Source: Butyrivibrio sp. VCD2006
GTDB lineage: Bacteria; Bacillota; Clostridia; Lachnospirales; Lachnospiraceae
Direction of reading: 5' to 3'
DNA: 64,000 bases
Assembly: GCF_000423925.1 (NCBI RefSeq)
Contig: NZ_KE384105.1
Span: forward strand, 141,813 to 205,812
Numbering within the stretch: the stretch's first letter is position 1; every line of letters begins with the position of its first letter. This document shows, piece after piece, positions 1 through 9,615 of this stretch. The notes under the pieces are model-generated. The model searched no databases. It saw only the letters and a program-made list of their open reading frames with translations, and was not told where the DNA came from. The translations under genes were made by a program, and so were the position numbers.

Positions 1-2145
1 GAACTGGTAAGAAGCTATGGAAATTGTTCCAGACTCATAACTATCCCTGCCGGTCAGGTAACCCTTGATATTTTCCAACTCATTAGAGCAGATATGAAAA
101 TTGCGCTATCTACAGCTCTCAAGGAAGCAAGGCTTTCCAATGAACGCAAGGCTTACTCCAATATTCCTGTGGATATTGACGGAAAATCTGAGTTTGTTTC
201 AATAGTTGCTCATCCTATAAATGACAACCATGGTCAAAAAACAGATTTCACAGCGGTATCCTTCCTGCGCGGTCGTGAGGATCTGAAAATTGATATGCAG
301 GAATATAAGATTGACCTTGCTGCATCCAAGCGAATTTCAGACCTGGAACAGGAGCTGAAGGTAACCAAAAATTCCCTGCGTCAGACCGTTACAGAGCTGG
401 AGTCTACCAACGCAGAACTCCAGGCTGCAAACGAAGAACTGCTTACTGCCAATGAGGAATTGCAGTCAAGTAACGAGGAACTTCAGTCTGTAAACGAGGA
501 GCTATACACTGTCAATTCCGAGTATCAGTCCAAAGTTACGGAGCTGGCTGTTGCCAACAATGATATTGCCAACTTCCTGGCCTCCACCCTGATTGGAATC
601 CTGATGGTGGACAAGGATCTTAATATCAGAAAATATACAGAGTATATTTCCTCAGAATTCAGCATTGCAGATCAGGATGTAGGAAGATCCCTTCGCTATA
701 TCAGCTTTAATTTTGCAACAATAGACCTCATGGCAAAATGCAGAGAAGTCCTTGATACAGTGGAACCTCTTGAACAAAGATGTGCCTCTGTTGCAGGAAA
801 AACCTACCTGATTCGAATAGCTCCCTACCACGATATCAATGGAGCCGATGAATCCGTAGTTTCTCCTGCCGATAAGAGACGCAATCTCAAAGGTTTGGTT
901 CTCACCTTCGTTGACACTACTAAGCAGATTGAAGATCAGGAGCAGATAGATGAAATGGGCAAGGCACTTCGTGCAGCAGTTCGCTCCAGCCGTGAAAAGG
1001 AGACCTTCCTTTCACAGATGTCCCACGATATGAGAACTCCTCTTACCGCTATTTTCGGACTCACTCAGCTATCTCTTCAGGAGGATTCCATATCTCCTAC
1101 TCTCAAGGATAACCTTGATAAGATTATGACTTCCAGTAAATATCTGTTGTCACTAATCGAGGAAATACTTGAGACAAGCAAAATTGACTCAGGAAAAGTT
1201 GTTTCCATAAGCTCTGCTGTTCGTGAAGAAAATATAATCAACTCAATTTCTTCCATAACTGAAGAACAAACAAGAAAGGCCGGGCTCGACTTTGAATGTA
1301 AGATAAACGGATCCAAGGACAAATATGTCCTCATGGACTCCAAGCATGTTGAGAGGTCCATTCTCAACCTCCTTTCCAACAGTATCAAATATACACCAAA
1401 AGGAGGCAGAGTAATCTTCACCACTGATGTAACATACACCGATTCTTCCTCTATACACACCTATACCATCAGGGATACCGGCATAGGCATAAGCGATGAG
1501 TTCCAGAAAAAGATGTTCCTGCCATTTGAGCAGAATCGTGATTCAGACGCCCAATACCAGGAAGGTACAGGACTTGGTCTTTACATATGCAAAAACCTTG
1601 TAGAGCTCATGGGTGGAACAATATCCTGCACAAGCCACGTAGGTGCCGGAACAGAATTCAAGGTTGTTCTCACTTATCCTCTGGCAACAGATGAGCAGAT
1701 ATCCCTACATACTCATCAGTCAGAAAAATATGAGGATCATATTCTCTACGGCAAAACCGTGCTTCTTGCAGAGGACAATACCATAAATGCAGAAGTAATC
1801 ATAAAACTGTTAAAGACAAAGGGAATTCACGCTGAGGTAGCACGAGACGGTCAGGAAGCAATCGACATGTTTAAAAACCGCGACCCTTACCACTATCAGG
1901 CAATTTTCATGGATCTTATGATGCCTGTCAAATCAGGTCTTGAAGCCGCAAAGGAAATACGTGCCATGGAGAAACCCGATGCCGCTGTTATTCCGATTTT
2001 TGCACTTACAGCAGACATGGCCAATGATGTCGAGAACAGATGCATTTGCTCAGGAATGGATCAGGTTTTGGAAAAGCCTATTGATCAGAACAATCTGTTC
2101 TCAAGTCTCGCAAAGGCAATCCAGAAGCAGCTTGACGAAAGCTGA
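1..2145 (+). CDS. Hybrid sensor histidine kinase, CheB/CheR-fusion type (5' end outside window)
   Basis: The frame is open to the left edge, so only the C-terminal 714 codons are seen. The first ~45 codons resemble the linker that follows the CheR methyltransferase part in CheB-CheR-PAS fusion proteins. A Glu/Asn-rich coiled coil with repeated NEEL units follows (about nt 330-560), then a PAS-like domain (about nt 560-930). HisKA carries the phospho-accepting His at nt 1024-1026 in SHDMRTP. The HATPase_c domain has the N box (NLLSNSIKYT), DTGIGI and GTGLGL. A C-terminal receiver has its phospho-Asp at nt 1912-1914 (MDLMMP). It should autophosphorylate and pass phosphate to its own receiver, then probably to the Hpt protein 43 nt downstream. 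No membrane segment is seen in this part, so a cytoplasmic sensor is likely. Whether CheB and CheR domains are really present upstream cannot be seen. Confidence 0.88.
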   Translation, partial: ELVRSYGNCSRLITIPAGQVTLDIFQLIRADMKIALSTALKEARLSNERKAYSNIPVDIDGKSEFVSIVAHPINDNHGQKTDFTAVSFLRGREDLKIDMQEYKIDLAASKRISDLEQELKVTKNSLRQTVTELESTNAELQAANEELLTANEELQSSNEELQSVNEELYTVNSEYQSKVTELAVANNDIANFLASTLIGILMVDKDLNIRKYTEYISSEFSIADQDVGRSLRYISFNFATIDLMAKCREVLDTVEPLEQRCASVAGKTYLIRIAPYHDINGADESVVSPADKRRNLKGLVLTFVDTTKQIEDQEQIDEMGKALRAAVRSSREKETFLSQMSHDMRTPLTAIFGLTQLSLQEDSISPTLKDNLDKIMTSSKYLLSLIEEILETSKIDSGKVVSISSAVREENIINSISSITEEQTRKAGLDFECKINGSKDKYVLMDSKHVERSILNLLSNSIKYTPKGGRVIFTTDVTYTDSSSIHTYTIRDTGIGISDEFQKKMFLPFEQNRDSDAQYQEGTGLGLYICKNLVELMGGTISCTSHVGAGTEFKVVLTYPLATDEQISLHTHQSEKYEDHILYGKTVLLAEDNTINAEVIIKLLKTKGIHAEVARDGQEAIDMFKNRDPYHYQAIFMDLMMPVKSGLEAAKEIRAMEKPDAAVIPIFALTADMANDVENRCICSGMDQVLEKPIDQNNLFSSLAKAIQKQLDES

Positions 2146-2188
2146 TAGGCTACTTATCATACTAAAAAAACAGGAGCAAAAACATTGT

Positions 2189-2539
2189 ATGGATAACAAA
2201 AAAATAGCTGCACTTAGTGCATGGGGGGCAGATACCGCAGCTGCAATCAAACGAATGCTCGGTGATGAGGACTTTTATCTGGGACTTATAGATGCTTTTT
2301 TATCCAACAACGATTGGCGCGATCTGTGCACCATGATTGAAAAAGAGCAGTACCGAGATGCCTTTGTAATCTCTCACAGAATTAAAGGTTCCTGCGCAGA
2401 TCTATCGCTCAATCCTCTATTTGCGGTTATGTGCGAACTCACAGACGATTTGCGAAACGAGGAAATCCGCCCTACACTTGAGAAAAATTATGAACTGGCA
2501 AACAAGATAAGAGATTCACTAATCGAAACCCTACAATAA
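2189..2539 (+). CDS. Hpt (histidine phosphotransfer) domain protein
   Basis: A 116-residue single-domain protein. The motif SHRIKGS, with His63 (nt 2375-2377), matches the HxxKG signature of Hpt domains. These are four-helix bundles that carry phosphate between receivers. The frame is open further upstream, to 1940, but that stretch overlaps the kinase gene. I chose the ATG at 2189, which has AGGAG upstream. It starts 43 nt after the hybrid kinase on the same strand and ends before a hairpin terminator. It therefore probably receives phosphate from the kinase receiver and passes it to an unlinked response regulator. Confidence 0.8.
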   Translation: MDNKKIAALSAWGADTAAAIKRMLGDEDFYLGLIDAFLSNNDWRDLCTMIEKEQYRDAFVISHRIKGSCADLSLNPLFAVMCELTDDLRNEEIRPTLEKNYELANKIRDSLIETLQ

Positions 2540-2560
2540 AATAGAATTTCCTATTAAATA

Positions 2561-2602
2561 AAAGCGCCGGATTTTGCTAATCCAGCGCTTTAGTATTTTT
2601 TT
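2561..2602. terminator. Probable bidirectional terminator
   Basis: Two 13-base arms (2561-2573 and 2579-2591) pair with one mismatch around a 5-base loop. A T-rich run follows on the plus strand, and an A-rich run precedes the hairpin. It separates the convergent Hpt gene and the minus-strand surface protein gene, so it can serve both. Confidence 0.75.
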
Positions 2603-2613
2603 GGTAATCCAAA

Positions 2614-5175
2614 TCAACCCTTTTTGAATTTGAAGTTAGCCTTCTGGGCTCCGGCTTTTTTAAGCTTCTTTACCAGCTTATTGTAAGTCTTCTTGTCCTT
2701 ACATATAATGATAATCTTTGCTCCGCTCTTAATGCCTTTAAATGAGCCTTTTCCTACTGACTTAAGGTTGTTACCGTTTATTGTTACCTTCTTAAGGTTC
2801 TTACAACCACTGAAGGCCTTAGCTCCTATGGACTCAACATTGGCCCCGATGGTAAGAGAGCTCAGCTTCTTACAGTTCTTATAAGCATTCTTGGCAATCT
2901 CCGTTACATTATAGGACACTCCGTTGTAAGTAACGGATTTCCCGATAGATACTGTTGTTATGCTCTTATTAGCCGTTTTTCCTACAGAAGCTGTTCCTGA
3001 TGGTGAAACCACATATGCTTTTCCACTATCTGAAACATTAACTAATGCTGTAACCAGTTTATTGCTATCAGAGCTTTCATTATCGGGTACTATCTCAGCA
3101 GGCACTGTCTGGATTGTGGTCTGTGGCTGTACAACATCGCCGGATTCTGTACCCTCTATGTTCTGAGATTCATCGGATTCTGTATCCTCTATGTTCTGAG
3201 CTTCACCGGATTCTGTATCCTCTAAGCTCTTCGTATTTTCTGCAGTCTCACTACCGGAGCCCTGAGTCTCATCTAAAGACTTATCACCTGAGGTCTGTAG
3301 TTCATCAAAAATGTCACCGCCTGTTATCTCTCTGGCAAAACTGTTTTCGGAGATATTTATTTCATCATCAAAACCGTCCTCAAAGATTCTGTTAGTATCT
3401 AAATTCCGAGCGTCCATGCCTATTTCACGCTCATTATTCTGAACTTCTTTTTTTGTCCAGACTGCATAAAAAACTGCATCCTGAAGTGATTTGTACTCGA
3501 TTAGAACATCATCTGAATCCTCAGTCTTACTCCATCCTACGAATTCGTATCCCTCTCTGGATGGTACCTCAACATCAGACAGCTGAATCACTTCTCCGTA
3601 GGTGGTGTCAGTTTCAAGTACCGATTTTCCTCCGGCAAAGCTTCCTCCGGCCGCATTAAAGACAATTTTATATTCCTCTTCTGTCCACCTCGCATAGACT
3701 GTGGTTGCTTTACCAAAAACAGTATCCTTTGTAATAGCGTTACCACCGGTTCTTGAATCATACCAACCGTCAAATGTGTAGCCGCTTCTTTTTACATATG
3801 CAGGCAATTCCACTATCCTGCCTTCGTAGGTGTAAATCTCTCCATATGGAAGACTAAGTGAAACATCACTGGCTACACCATCAAATGTAAGCTTATAGAT
3901 CTGCTTTTCATTCTTAAATGTCTTTTCAGTTCCATAGGCGATGTCAGGCTCGAGATATCCAAGGAACTTTTCATCTCTTTCATGGGAAGATTTTCCGGAA
4001 TATCCGGGTATCTCCGAAGAATGGTTTTTAAAATCCTCCGTTGTACGGTTGAAGTAATCGTGTTTTAACAGATAATTATATGGATAGCCACTTACATCCT
4101 TCTGATCATCCCAGGTGACATCAACCTCATAAAAAGCGTTCCCGATTTTCACAATATTCCAGGCATGGCCTCCGCCATTACCAAGTCCCGCAACGATATG
4201 AGACTCAATTCCCGCCTTATCAAGGAGCATCTTGAATGCTTTGGAATATCCATCACAGACAGGATTTTTGCTAACAAATGCGCCATATGCAGTATGCGCC
4301 AAATCATAAATCAGGTTATTACTCAGAACACAATAGTTGTAATCCATTGCCTCTATAATGGCATCATGAATCGCGAGTTCTTTTGAAAAATCATCGCCTG
4401 AAAGGTCCAGTCCATTATAAAAACTATTGCAGGCGTTTATAAGCTCCTCTTCCATCACTGCAACCTGATCACCTGTATAATCTGATCCGGGTGAAAAATA
4501 GAGATAATAATTGTATTTTATTTCTCCGCTGATTACGGAAGCAAAAATAAAAAGCTTTGCCCTATAAAGTATACTCTCAAGTTCTTCCGGATGATCGAAT
4601 TCCATTGCAGCACCAAGAGAGTGCCAATCAGGATAATCAATGATGGTACTACCGGAATAAACCAGTGTCCCATATGTGGAAGCATTTTCTTCATTAAGAT
4701 CCGCAACAGCACCCTTATTGGCTCTTGCAGCTTCAAGATATGCCTTGTAATACAATTTATCTGAATCATTTAACTGGGTGTAGTAGTAATCGCTTGTGCG
4801 GATTGCATTCCTTACTCTTGGAGTCATCGAGCTTCCTGAGAGATTATTGAATGCTTCCTCAGATACAACCTTTATCGTCACCCGGTCTTCGGTATCATCT
4901 GCTTTATCTATATCTCCGGTAGGAAGCATCGCACTTTCACCGAAAAGCTTAGCCTCTCCTGTCTCTGATAATGTCAAACTATCTGATGCTGCATTAGAAG
5001 AAATAGTGTATGATAAATTAAGAGTGAAAAACAGCAGCAGAAAAAGAGCACTTTTAAGGCTTCCTGCACCTCTGTGCTCTTCTTTTTTATAAGCAATATT
5101 CTTATCATTTATATCCTTTGATAAAACTATAGCGCTAACAGCTCTGTTTATCGGATCCTCCTGCTTAGTTTTCAT
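2614..5175 (-). CDS. Secreted transglutaminase-like protein with InlB-type repeats and LRR_5 C-terminus
   Basis: 853 residues. A hydrophobic segment (about residues 42-62, ending near SSNAAS) follows a ~40-residue charged N-terminus and probably acts as signal peptide or anchor. Residues ~270-360 form a transglutaminase-like cysteine-protease fold with the triad Cys307 (VCDGYSKAF), His337 (GGHAWN) and Asp352 (VDVTWDD). Two Listeria-Bacteroides/InlB B-type repeats (GWYD...VYARW and GWSK...YAVW) lie at about 440-580. A Ser/Asp/Glu-rich linker with repeated ESGE/NIED-like units follows, then a short BspA-type LRR_5 module (TEIAKNAYKNC...IGAKAFSGC) and a Lys-rich tail. Such proteins act at the cell surface in adhesion or peptide processing; the substrate is unknown. 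The tail resembles that of the partial gene at the right edge. Confidence 0.82.
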   Translation of the reverse strand: MKTKQEDPINRAVSAIVLSKDINDKNIAYKKEEHRGAGSLKSALFLLLFFTLNLSYTISSNAASDSLTLSETGEAKLFGESAMLPTGDIDKADDTEDRVTIKVVSEEAFNNLSGSSMTPRVRNAIRTSDYYYTQLNDSDKLYYKAYLEAARANKGAVADLNEENASTYGTLVYSGSTIIDYPDWHSLGAAMEFDHPEELESILYRAKLFIFASVISGEIKYNYYLYFSPGSDYTGDQVAVMEEELINACNSFYNGLDLSGDDFSKELAIHDAIIEAMDYNYCVLSNNLIYDLAHTAYGAFVSKNPVCDGYSKAFKMLLDKAGIESHIVAGLGNGGGHAWNIVKIGNAFYEVDVTWDDQKDVSGYPYNYLLKHDYFNRTTEDFKNHSSEIPGYSGKSSHERDEKFLGYLEPDIAYGTEKTFKNEKQIYKLTFDGVASDVSLSLPYGEIYTYEGRIVELPAYVKRSGYTFDGWYDSRTGGNAITKDTVFGKATTVYARWTEEEYKIVFNAAGGSFAGGKSVLETDTTYGEVIQLSDVEVPSREGYEFVGWSKTEDSDDVLIEYKSLQDAVFYAVWTKKEVQNNEREIGMDARNLDTNRIFEDGFDDEINISENSFAREITGGDIFDELQTSGDKSLDETQGSGSETAENTKSLEDTESGEAQNIEDTESDESQNIEGTESGDVVQPQTTIQTVPAEIVPDNESSDSNKLVTALVNVSDSGKAYVVSPSGTASVGKTANKSITTVSIGKSVTYNGVSYNVTEIAKNAYKNCKKLSSLTIGANVESIGAKAFSGCKNLKKVTINGNNLKSVGKGSFKGIKSGAKIIIICKDKKTYNKLVKKLKKAGAQKANFKFKKG

Positions 5176-5270
5176 TTAAAACGCGACCCTCTGATAAAAC
5201 TGCCAAATGCAGAATCATAATCTAAACACACTTCTGCAAGTATATCTTGTTTTATGATTGAGGTCAACCT

Positions 5271-6623
5271 TTATTTCACTATTTGTCCGCAGAACAGAAT
5301 TTCATCATCATTTTCACCGCCGCAGATGTAGAATCTGAAGGGCTCATTTGCGATAAATTCTTTTGGCTCTTCTGTTATCTCCATGCAGGATTCCAGCATC
5401 AGAACGGCTGTAGCGGCTGCTGCCTCAAGGCCATCCTCATCCACCTTAATCTTTGTCTTCTGAATAATATCTGATATGAACAGATTCTTATCAGGACTCA
5501 TTATTGAAAAATCCGCACGCTCATCAAAAGGTCTCTCTGCGCCTCTGTCCATCAGATAATATAGAAATTCATTGCTATTAAAGTCACTTTCTACTTCAAA
5601 CTTGGGAAGCTGAATTCTGACCTCCTCGCTTGAAGCTTTTGCCAAGGCATCGTGAACATCAGCAATATCTCCAAGTACAAATACCGCATCAACACCGCCG
5701 TTCATAGGAAGTACGACAAGCTTTCCGTTTTTATCCTCATAATATTTATAAGAATCCTGATTATTCATGAATTCCCTGGCAACTTCACTTCCATCTGAAG
5801 TTTTGAAGGTATCTATGGTATTGGCAGCTTTACTGAAGCTGATCTCCCATGAGCTCTTCAAATAAAGAGTATTGATAAGTGCTGCATTTACGCTCGAAAG
5901 GTTGTCGGCAATCTGCGGAATAAGGCCATTTGTTCCTTCATTGACCCAGTTATTAATCTTATTTGTAATCTCGCCGGCTTTTACATCGTTTGCCTCAGCA
6001 CCATAATAATTCTCTACATAATTAATATATTCTTTTCCAAACTTCCCGCCCATATCGGTGTTGTTCCAAATTGAGTTAAGCAGAATAAGCGATCCTTCCG
6101 GTGCCTTGGCATCATCATCGTACCAATCCTTATGCTCTTCAAACTCCTTCTTCTGCTCATCAAAACTCTCATCAAAATCATTTATGATTTTTGTCACGGA
6201 ATAATACCATGCGTTCATTTCATCCATGCTTTCAAAGCCCATAGCATGGATCAGTTCTTCCTTCGTCTCATTATCTGCCCCGGCCACTGCCAGAGCCAGC
6301 GCTGATCTGAAGGAAGTAGGAGATATCATGTAATTCTGATCTGCGTAGCCTGACTTCTCTAAAAACTCTGCAAGTGTCTTATCAAAATCGCTTGTTGCAG
6401 CAATATTCACCGCTGCTCCCTCATATTCCTTTTCAAGCGTGCTCTGGGCCTTCGCAATGCCTGCGTTTTTTCCCGCATGTGCAGTTCCAGTAATTCCAAG
6501 TCCCGCACAGCCTGTAAGAGTCGAAGTAGCCAGTATTACTGTGGCCATGGCTGCCGCTGTAAACTTTACTGATGTATTCCTTAATCCATTATTTACCGTA
6601 GAAAAATCTGCTCTCTTTTTCAT
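5271..6623 (-). CDS. Serpin family lipoprotein (serine/cysteine protease inhibitor)
   Basis: 450 residues from ATG 6623. The GTG at 6632 directly abuts the ribosome-binding site AAGGAAGG and is unlikely to be the start. The N-terminus has a hydrophobic stretch and the lipobox LTGC, so a membrane-anchored lipoprotein is expected. The body follows the serpin fold, with NYMISPTSFRSALALA near the start and NEPFRFYI near the end. The reactive-centre hinge is EDGLEAAAATAV, which matches the Ala-rich hinge of inhibitory serpins. P14 is Leu where Thr or Ser is usual. By hinge counting P1-P1' falls at or next to Ser-Cys in MLESCME, but this is approximate. It probably protects the surface or secreted enzymes against proteases. 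It stands alone, and I see no clear terminator in the 95 bp after it. Confidence 0.9.
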   Translation of the reverse strand: MKKRADFSTVNNGLRNTSVKFTAAAMATVILATSTLTGCAGLGITGTAHAGKNAGIAKAQSTLEKEYEGAAVNIAATSDFDKTLAEFLEKSGYADQNYMISPTSFRSALALAVAGADNETKEELIHAMGFESMDEMNAWYYSVTKIINDFDESFDEQKKEFEEHKDWYDDDAKAPEGSLILLNSIWNNTDMGGKFGKEYINYVENYYGAEANDVKAGEITNKINNWVNEGTNGLIPQIADNLSSVNAALINTLYLKSSWEISFSKAANTIDTFKTSDGSEVAREFMNNQDSYKYYEDKNGKLVVLPMNGGVDAVFVLGDIADVHDALAKASSEEVRIQLPKFEVESDFNSNEFLYYLMDRGAERPFDERADFSIMSPDKNLFISDIIQKTKIKVDEDGLEAAAATAVLMLESCMEITEEPKEFIANEPFRFYICGGENDDEILFCGQIVK

Positions 6624-6756
6624 AATATTCACCTTCCTTTTATAGGCACTTTTGTTTGCCTCTGCTATATATACAGATGGGAAGATGAAAATGTTGCAAT
6701 GATATGAAAAAAATTTGAGTTAGATATAAATCTTCAGGAAAAAAAGAAAAAGGGGC

Positions 6757-6776
6757 TTTGAGAATTATTTCTCAAA
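6757..6776 (-). terminator. AT-rich hairpin, possible weak terminator
   Basis: Perfect 8-bp arms TTTGAGAA and TTCTCAAA enclose a 4-base loop. On the minus strand the hairpin is followed by CCCC and a long T-rich run. It lies downstream of the reductase gene ending at 6886 and upstream of the serpin start, so it could end the reductase/MATE transcript. The stem is AT-rich, hence the low confidence; an operator is the alternative. Confidence 0.4.
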
Positions 6777-6885
6777 CTGAACTTAGTAATCTGATACGGA
6801 AGTCTCTTTAATAATTTGCAAGTAACTTTCACACTATCAAGCGAGAACAGTTTTCATGAGTTGCCTGCTATGCTCTATGCGCTTT

Positions 6886-7956
6886 TTAACTCATTCTCTT
6901 CATCTCAGCAGGACACTTATGTGCTGTAAACGGTCCATACTGGCACCTTGCGCACTCAAAGCATCTGACATAAGAATCCTTCTCGCCAAGAACAGCCTTG
7001 GGAAAATCAGGATCTGCAAGAACAGCCCTTGCAAGATCAACTGTATCAGTAAGGTCGTTCTCTATGAGGTATTTTATATTATCAGGATCCAAAAGTGAGT
7101 TTACGCAGGATACCGGTACTCTGCTCTTAAAGTGCTCATGAAAATGCACTCCAAGAGAACAGATGAGATTGTAGGGCTCGCTTCCATTCACGAGGGTTTG
7201 ATCGATTTCGCCAACGCCATGGGATACCTGAAGATAGTCGCATCCTGCCTTTACGTACTCCTCTGCCACTTCGATTGCATCTTTAAGTTCAGGATCAGCC
7301 CCGGCTGTTCTTACGGAGATAAGGAAATCATCGCCGCATTCCTGTCTTATTTTGCTTATGATCTCAGCACCAAACCTGGCCCTGTTTACGGCACTTCCGC
7401 CATACTCATCAGTTCTAAGATTGGTCTTTTTCATGATGAACTGATTTATAAGATAGCCATGACAGCCATGAAGCTGGATTCCGTCGTAGCCCGCTTTTTT
7501 TGCCCTTATAGCTGCTGCCACAAAGGCATCCTGCATATTATGAATCTCATCAATAGTCAAATCATGTGCCATGCGGCCGTCTCTTGTTTCAACAGCTGAA
7601 GGCCCCACAGCCTCGCCAAATTCGGGATTCCCTGTAATACCTGTATGATTGAGCTGAATGATTACTACAACATCATTATCATGACAGTCCTTTATGATAG
7701 TCTTGTGGCCTTCAATCTGATCATCATCCCAAAGTCCCATATGATTCTTGCCAAATCTGCCCTCAGGAGTTACTGCTGTCGCCTCAACACAGATAAGTCC
7801 GCAGCCGCCCTCAGCGCGCTCCCTATAATGCTTTATATGCTTTTCAGTGACCTTTCCATCATCCCCTGCAAAATCAAACTTTACAGTAGGTGCCATCGTA
7901 ATTCTGTTTTTAACCCTTTTCCCGCCGATAATTATCGGATCATTAACTTTAGTCAT
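6886..7956 (-). CDS. NADH:flavin oxidoreductase, Old Yellow Enzyme family (single domain)
   Basis: 356 residues forming an FMN-binding TIM barrel. The family motif HGCHGYLINQF and the following NLRTDEYGGS with NRARF are clear, as is MAPT near the N-terminus. A C-terminal cysteine cluster (CFECARC...CPAE) resembles the 4Fe-4S ligands of 2-enoate/2,4-dienoyl-CoA reductases. The FAD/NAD domain of the large members (about 650 residues) is absent. It probably reduces activated C=C bonds, but the substrate is unknown. It starts 30 nt after the MATE gene and is likely cotranscribed with it. The RBS is GGGAG upstream of ATG 7956. Confidence 0.88.
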   Translation of the reverse strand: MTKVNDPIIIGGKRVKNRITMAPTVKFDFAGDDGKVTEKHIKHYRERAEGGCGLICVEATAVTPEGRFGKNHMGLWDDDQIEGHKTIIKDCHDNDVVVIIQLNHTGITGNPEFGEAVGPSAVETRDGRMAHDLTIDEIHNMQDAFVAAAIRAKKAGYDGIQLHGCHGYLINQFIMKKTNLRTDEYGGSAVNRARFGAEIISKIRQECGDDFLISVRTAGADPELKDAIEVAEEYVKAGCDYLQVSHGVGEIDQTLVNGSEPYNLICSLGVHFHEHFKSRVPVSCVNSLLDPDNIKYLIENDLTDTVDLARAVLADPDFPKAVLGEKDSYVRCFECARCQYGPFTAHKCPAEMKRMS

Positions 7957-7986
7957 TTGCTATAATCTCCCATTTTTGTAATATTT

Positions 7987-9351
7987 TCACACTGCTTCCG
8001 AAACCGGTAGCTCCGATCCCTTTTTGTGCTTGATGTTGTAATAAATAACTTCAGTAATGCAGCAGCATACCCAGCCGATAGGATATCCGAAGCCCACCCA
8101 TTTTGGCGTATTAACAAAATAGTTTGTAAGAACAAACAGGTAAATCTGTCTTATCACCACGAAGTTCATGATCATAATGATCATAGGTCCCTTGGAATCA
8201 CCTCTTCCTCTCAGTGCTCCCGCAAGCGTGTGATTTACGCAGTTGGCGGTAAGGAAGAATACATTCGTATGAATGAAAAGACTGCCGAATTCTATAACCG
8301 ACTGATCAGATGAAAACATTCTGATTGCGGGTGATGAGAATATGTAAAGAAATACTGCGATTATAAATGTGATGCAGGTGGCAGCTATTACAGTGATCCT
8401 TGTTCCGTCCTCGGCGCGTTTCACCTTGCCTGCACCGATATTCTGACTGACAAAGGTTGTGGCCGCCATCGCCATGCTCGACATGGGAAGCAGTATAAAC
8501 GCATCAAGCTTGTTGTAACAGCTCCATCCGGCCATGCAGCTTGATCCAAAGTGATTTATGTATGACTGCACGAATACATTTGAAAAAGCTGTGATGACTG
8601 ACTGCACTCCTGCGGGAAGGCCTACTGCAAAAATCATTTTCAGAATCCCCGGATCAATTCCGATATCACTCCAGGTAAATTTGTAGATATCCTGGGTAGT
8701 TGTCAAAAGGAATAAAATCAAAATTGCTGAGATCATCTGAGAAATGATTGTTGCAAAAGCAACTCCGGCAATTCCAAGCTTAAATCCGATTACAAAAACA
8801 AGGTCAAGTATGGTATTCACAATACTTGTCATGATAAGGAACATGAGAGGTCGTCTGGTATCTCCCACAGCTCTTAAGATTCCGCTTCCCATGTTATAGA
8901 TAAGAAGTCCGGAAAAGCCCATGAAATAAATGCGAAGATAAACTGTCGCATCATCGAAAACATCCGCAGGTGTTGCCATGAACTGAAGCATTGGCTTAAC
9001 ACCGGCAATGCCTATTATTGTAAAAAGGACACAGAAAATAAAGGTAGTCGCCAGGGTTGTTTCCACAGCCCTGTGAAGTCCCTTAAGATCTTTTCCTCCG
9101 AAATATCGAGAAATCAAAACTCCGGCTCCGATTGAAAAACCGTTGAAGAAGAAAACCAGCATGTTTATTATCATGGTGGTGGAGCCAACGGCAGCAAGCG
9201 CCTCTTTTCCGACAAAATTGCCTACAACTATGGAATCTACAGTGTTGTATAGCATCTGAAAAATATTTCCCAGCATAAGCGGGAGCGAGAACATTATAAT
9301 CTGCCCGATGATCGAGCCTTCCGTCATATCCTTTACTGATGATTTTTTCAT
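7987..9351 (-). CDS. MATE family efflux transporter
   Basis: 454 residues with about 12 hydrophobic segments in two homologous halves, the usual MATE size. The N-terminal pattern (MTEGSIIGQIIMFSLPLMLG, then QMLYNTVDSIVVG) is typical of the family. These are Na+- or H+-driven exporters of cationic or aromatic compounds. The start has AAGGGAG upstream. The reductase gene follows after 30 nt, so the two may act in one response to a toxic compound. A second, divergent MATE gene lies at 40550-41926. The substrate cannot be told from the sequence. Confidence 0.93.
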   Translation of the reverse strand: MKKSSVKDMTEGSIIGQIIMFSLPLMLGNIFQMLYNTVDSIVVGNFVGKEALAAVGSTTMIINMLVFFFNGFSIGAGVLISRYFGGKDLKGLHRAVETTLATTFIFCVLFTIIGIAGVKPMLQFMATPADVFDDATVYLRIYFMGFSGLLIYNMGSGILRAVGDTRRPLMFLIMTSIVNTILDLVFVIGFKLGIAGVAFATIISQMISAILILFLLTTTQDIYKFTWSDIGIDPGILKMIFAVGLPAGVQSVITAFSNVFVQSYINHFGSSCMAGWSCYNKLDAFILLPMSSMAMAATTFVSQNIGAGKVKRAEDGTRITVIAATCITFIIAVFLYIFSSPAIRMFSSDQSVIEFGSLFIHTNVFFLTANCVNHTLAGALRGRGDSKGPMIIMIMNFVVIRQIYLFVLTNYFVNTPKWVGFGYPIGWVCCCITEVIYYNIKHKKGSELPVSEAV

Positions 9352-9464
9352 AACATCTCCCTTTAGAAAAGCAATATTAAATATATTTTACCCCATCTTG
9401 CAAGTTCAGTCCTACTTACAGATACGATTTTCAGTTCTCATTTTTTGACAAATACATAAAATCA

Positions 9465-9498
9465 ATAATGCCCACAGATTAAAGACTGTAGGCATTAT
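9465..9498 (-). terminator. Probable terminator of the esterase operon
   Basis: 13-base arms (9465-9477 and 9486-9498) pair with one mismatch around an 8-base loop. On the minus strand a T-rich stretch (TGATTTTATG) follows. It is about 120 nt past the esterase stop codon and before the MATE gene, so it probably ends the sugar-importer/esterase transcript. Confidence 0.55.
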
Positions 9499-9526
9499 CG
9501 ATCATTTCATTAATTTGTATATACCA

Positions 9527-9607
9527 AATACTGAGCGCCGCGGCCATTGATGTAGTATGCCGAGTACTATTTACGCGCACAGATAATGAACCGGGCGCAT
9601 CAGTATT
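9527..9607 (-). repeat. Long inverted repeat in the esterase 3' region
   Basis: Arms AATACTGAGCGCC (9527-9539) and its near complement at 9594-9607 pair with a one-base bulge. Inside is a smaller stem (GTAGTA with TACTAT). In the transcript this would be an ~80-nt structured element between the esterase stop codon and the terminator hairpin. It could be an RNA stabiliser, an uncharacterised RNA or a decayed mobile palindrome. Confidence 0.45.
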
Positions 9608-9615
9608 AAGCATCA

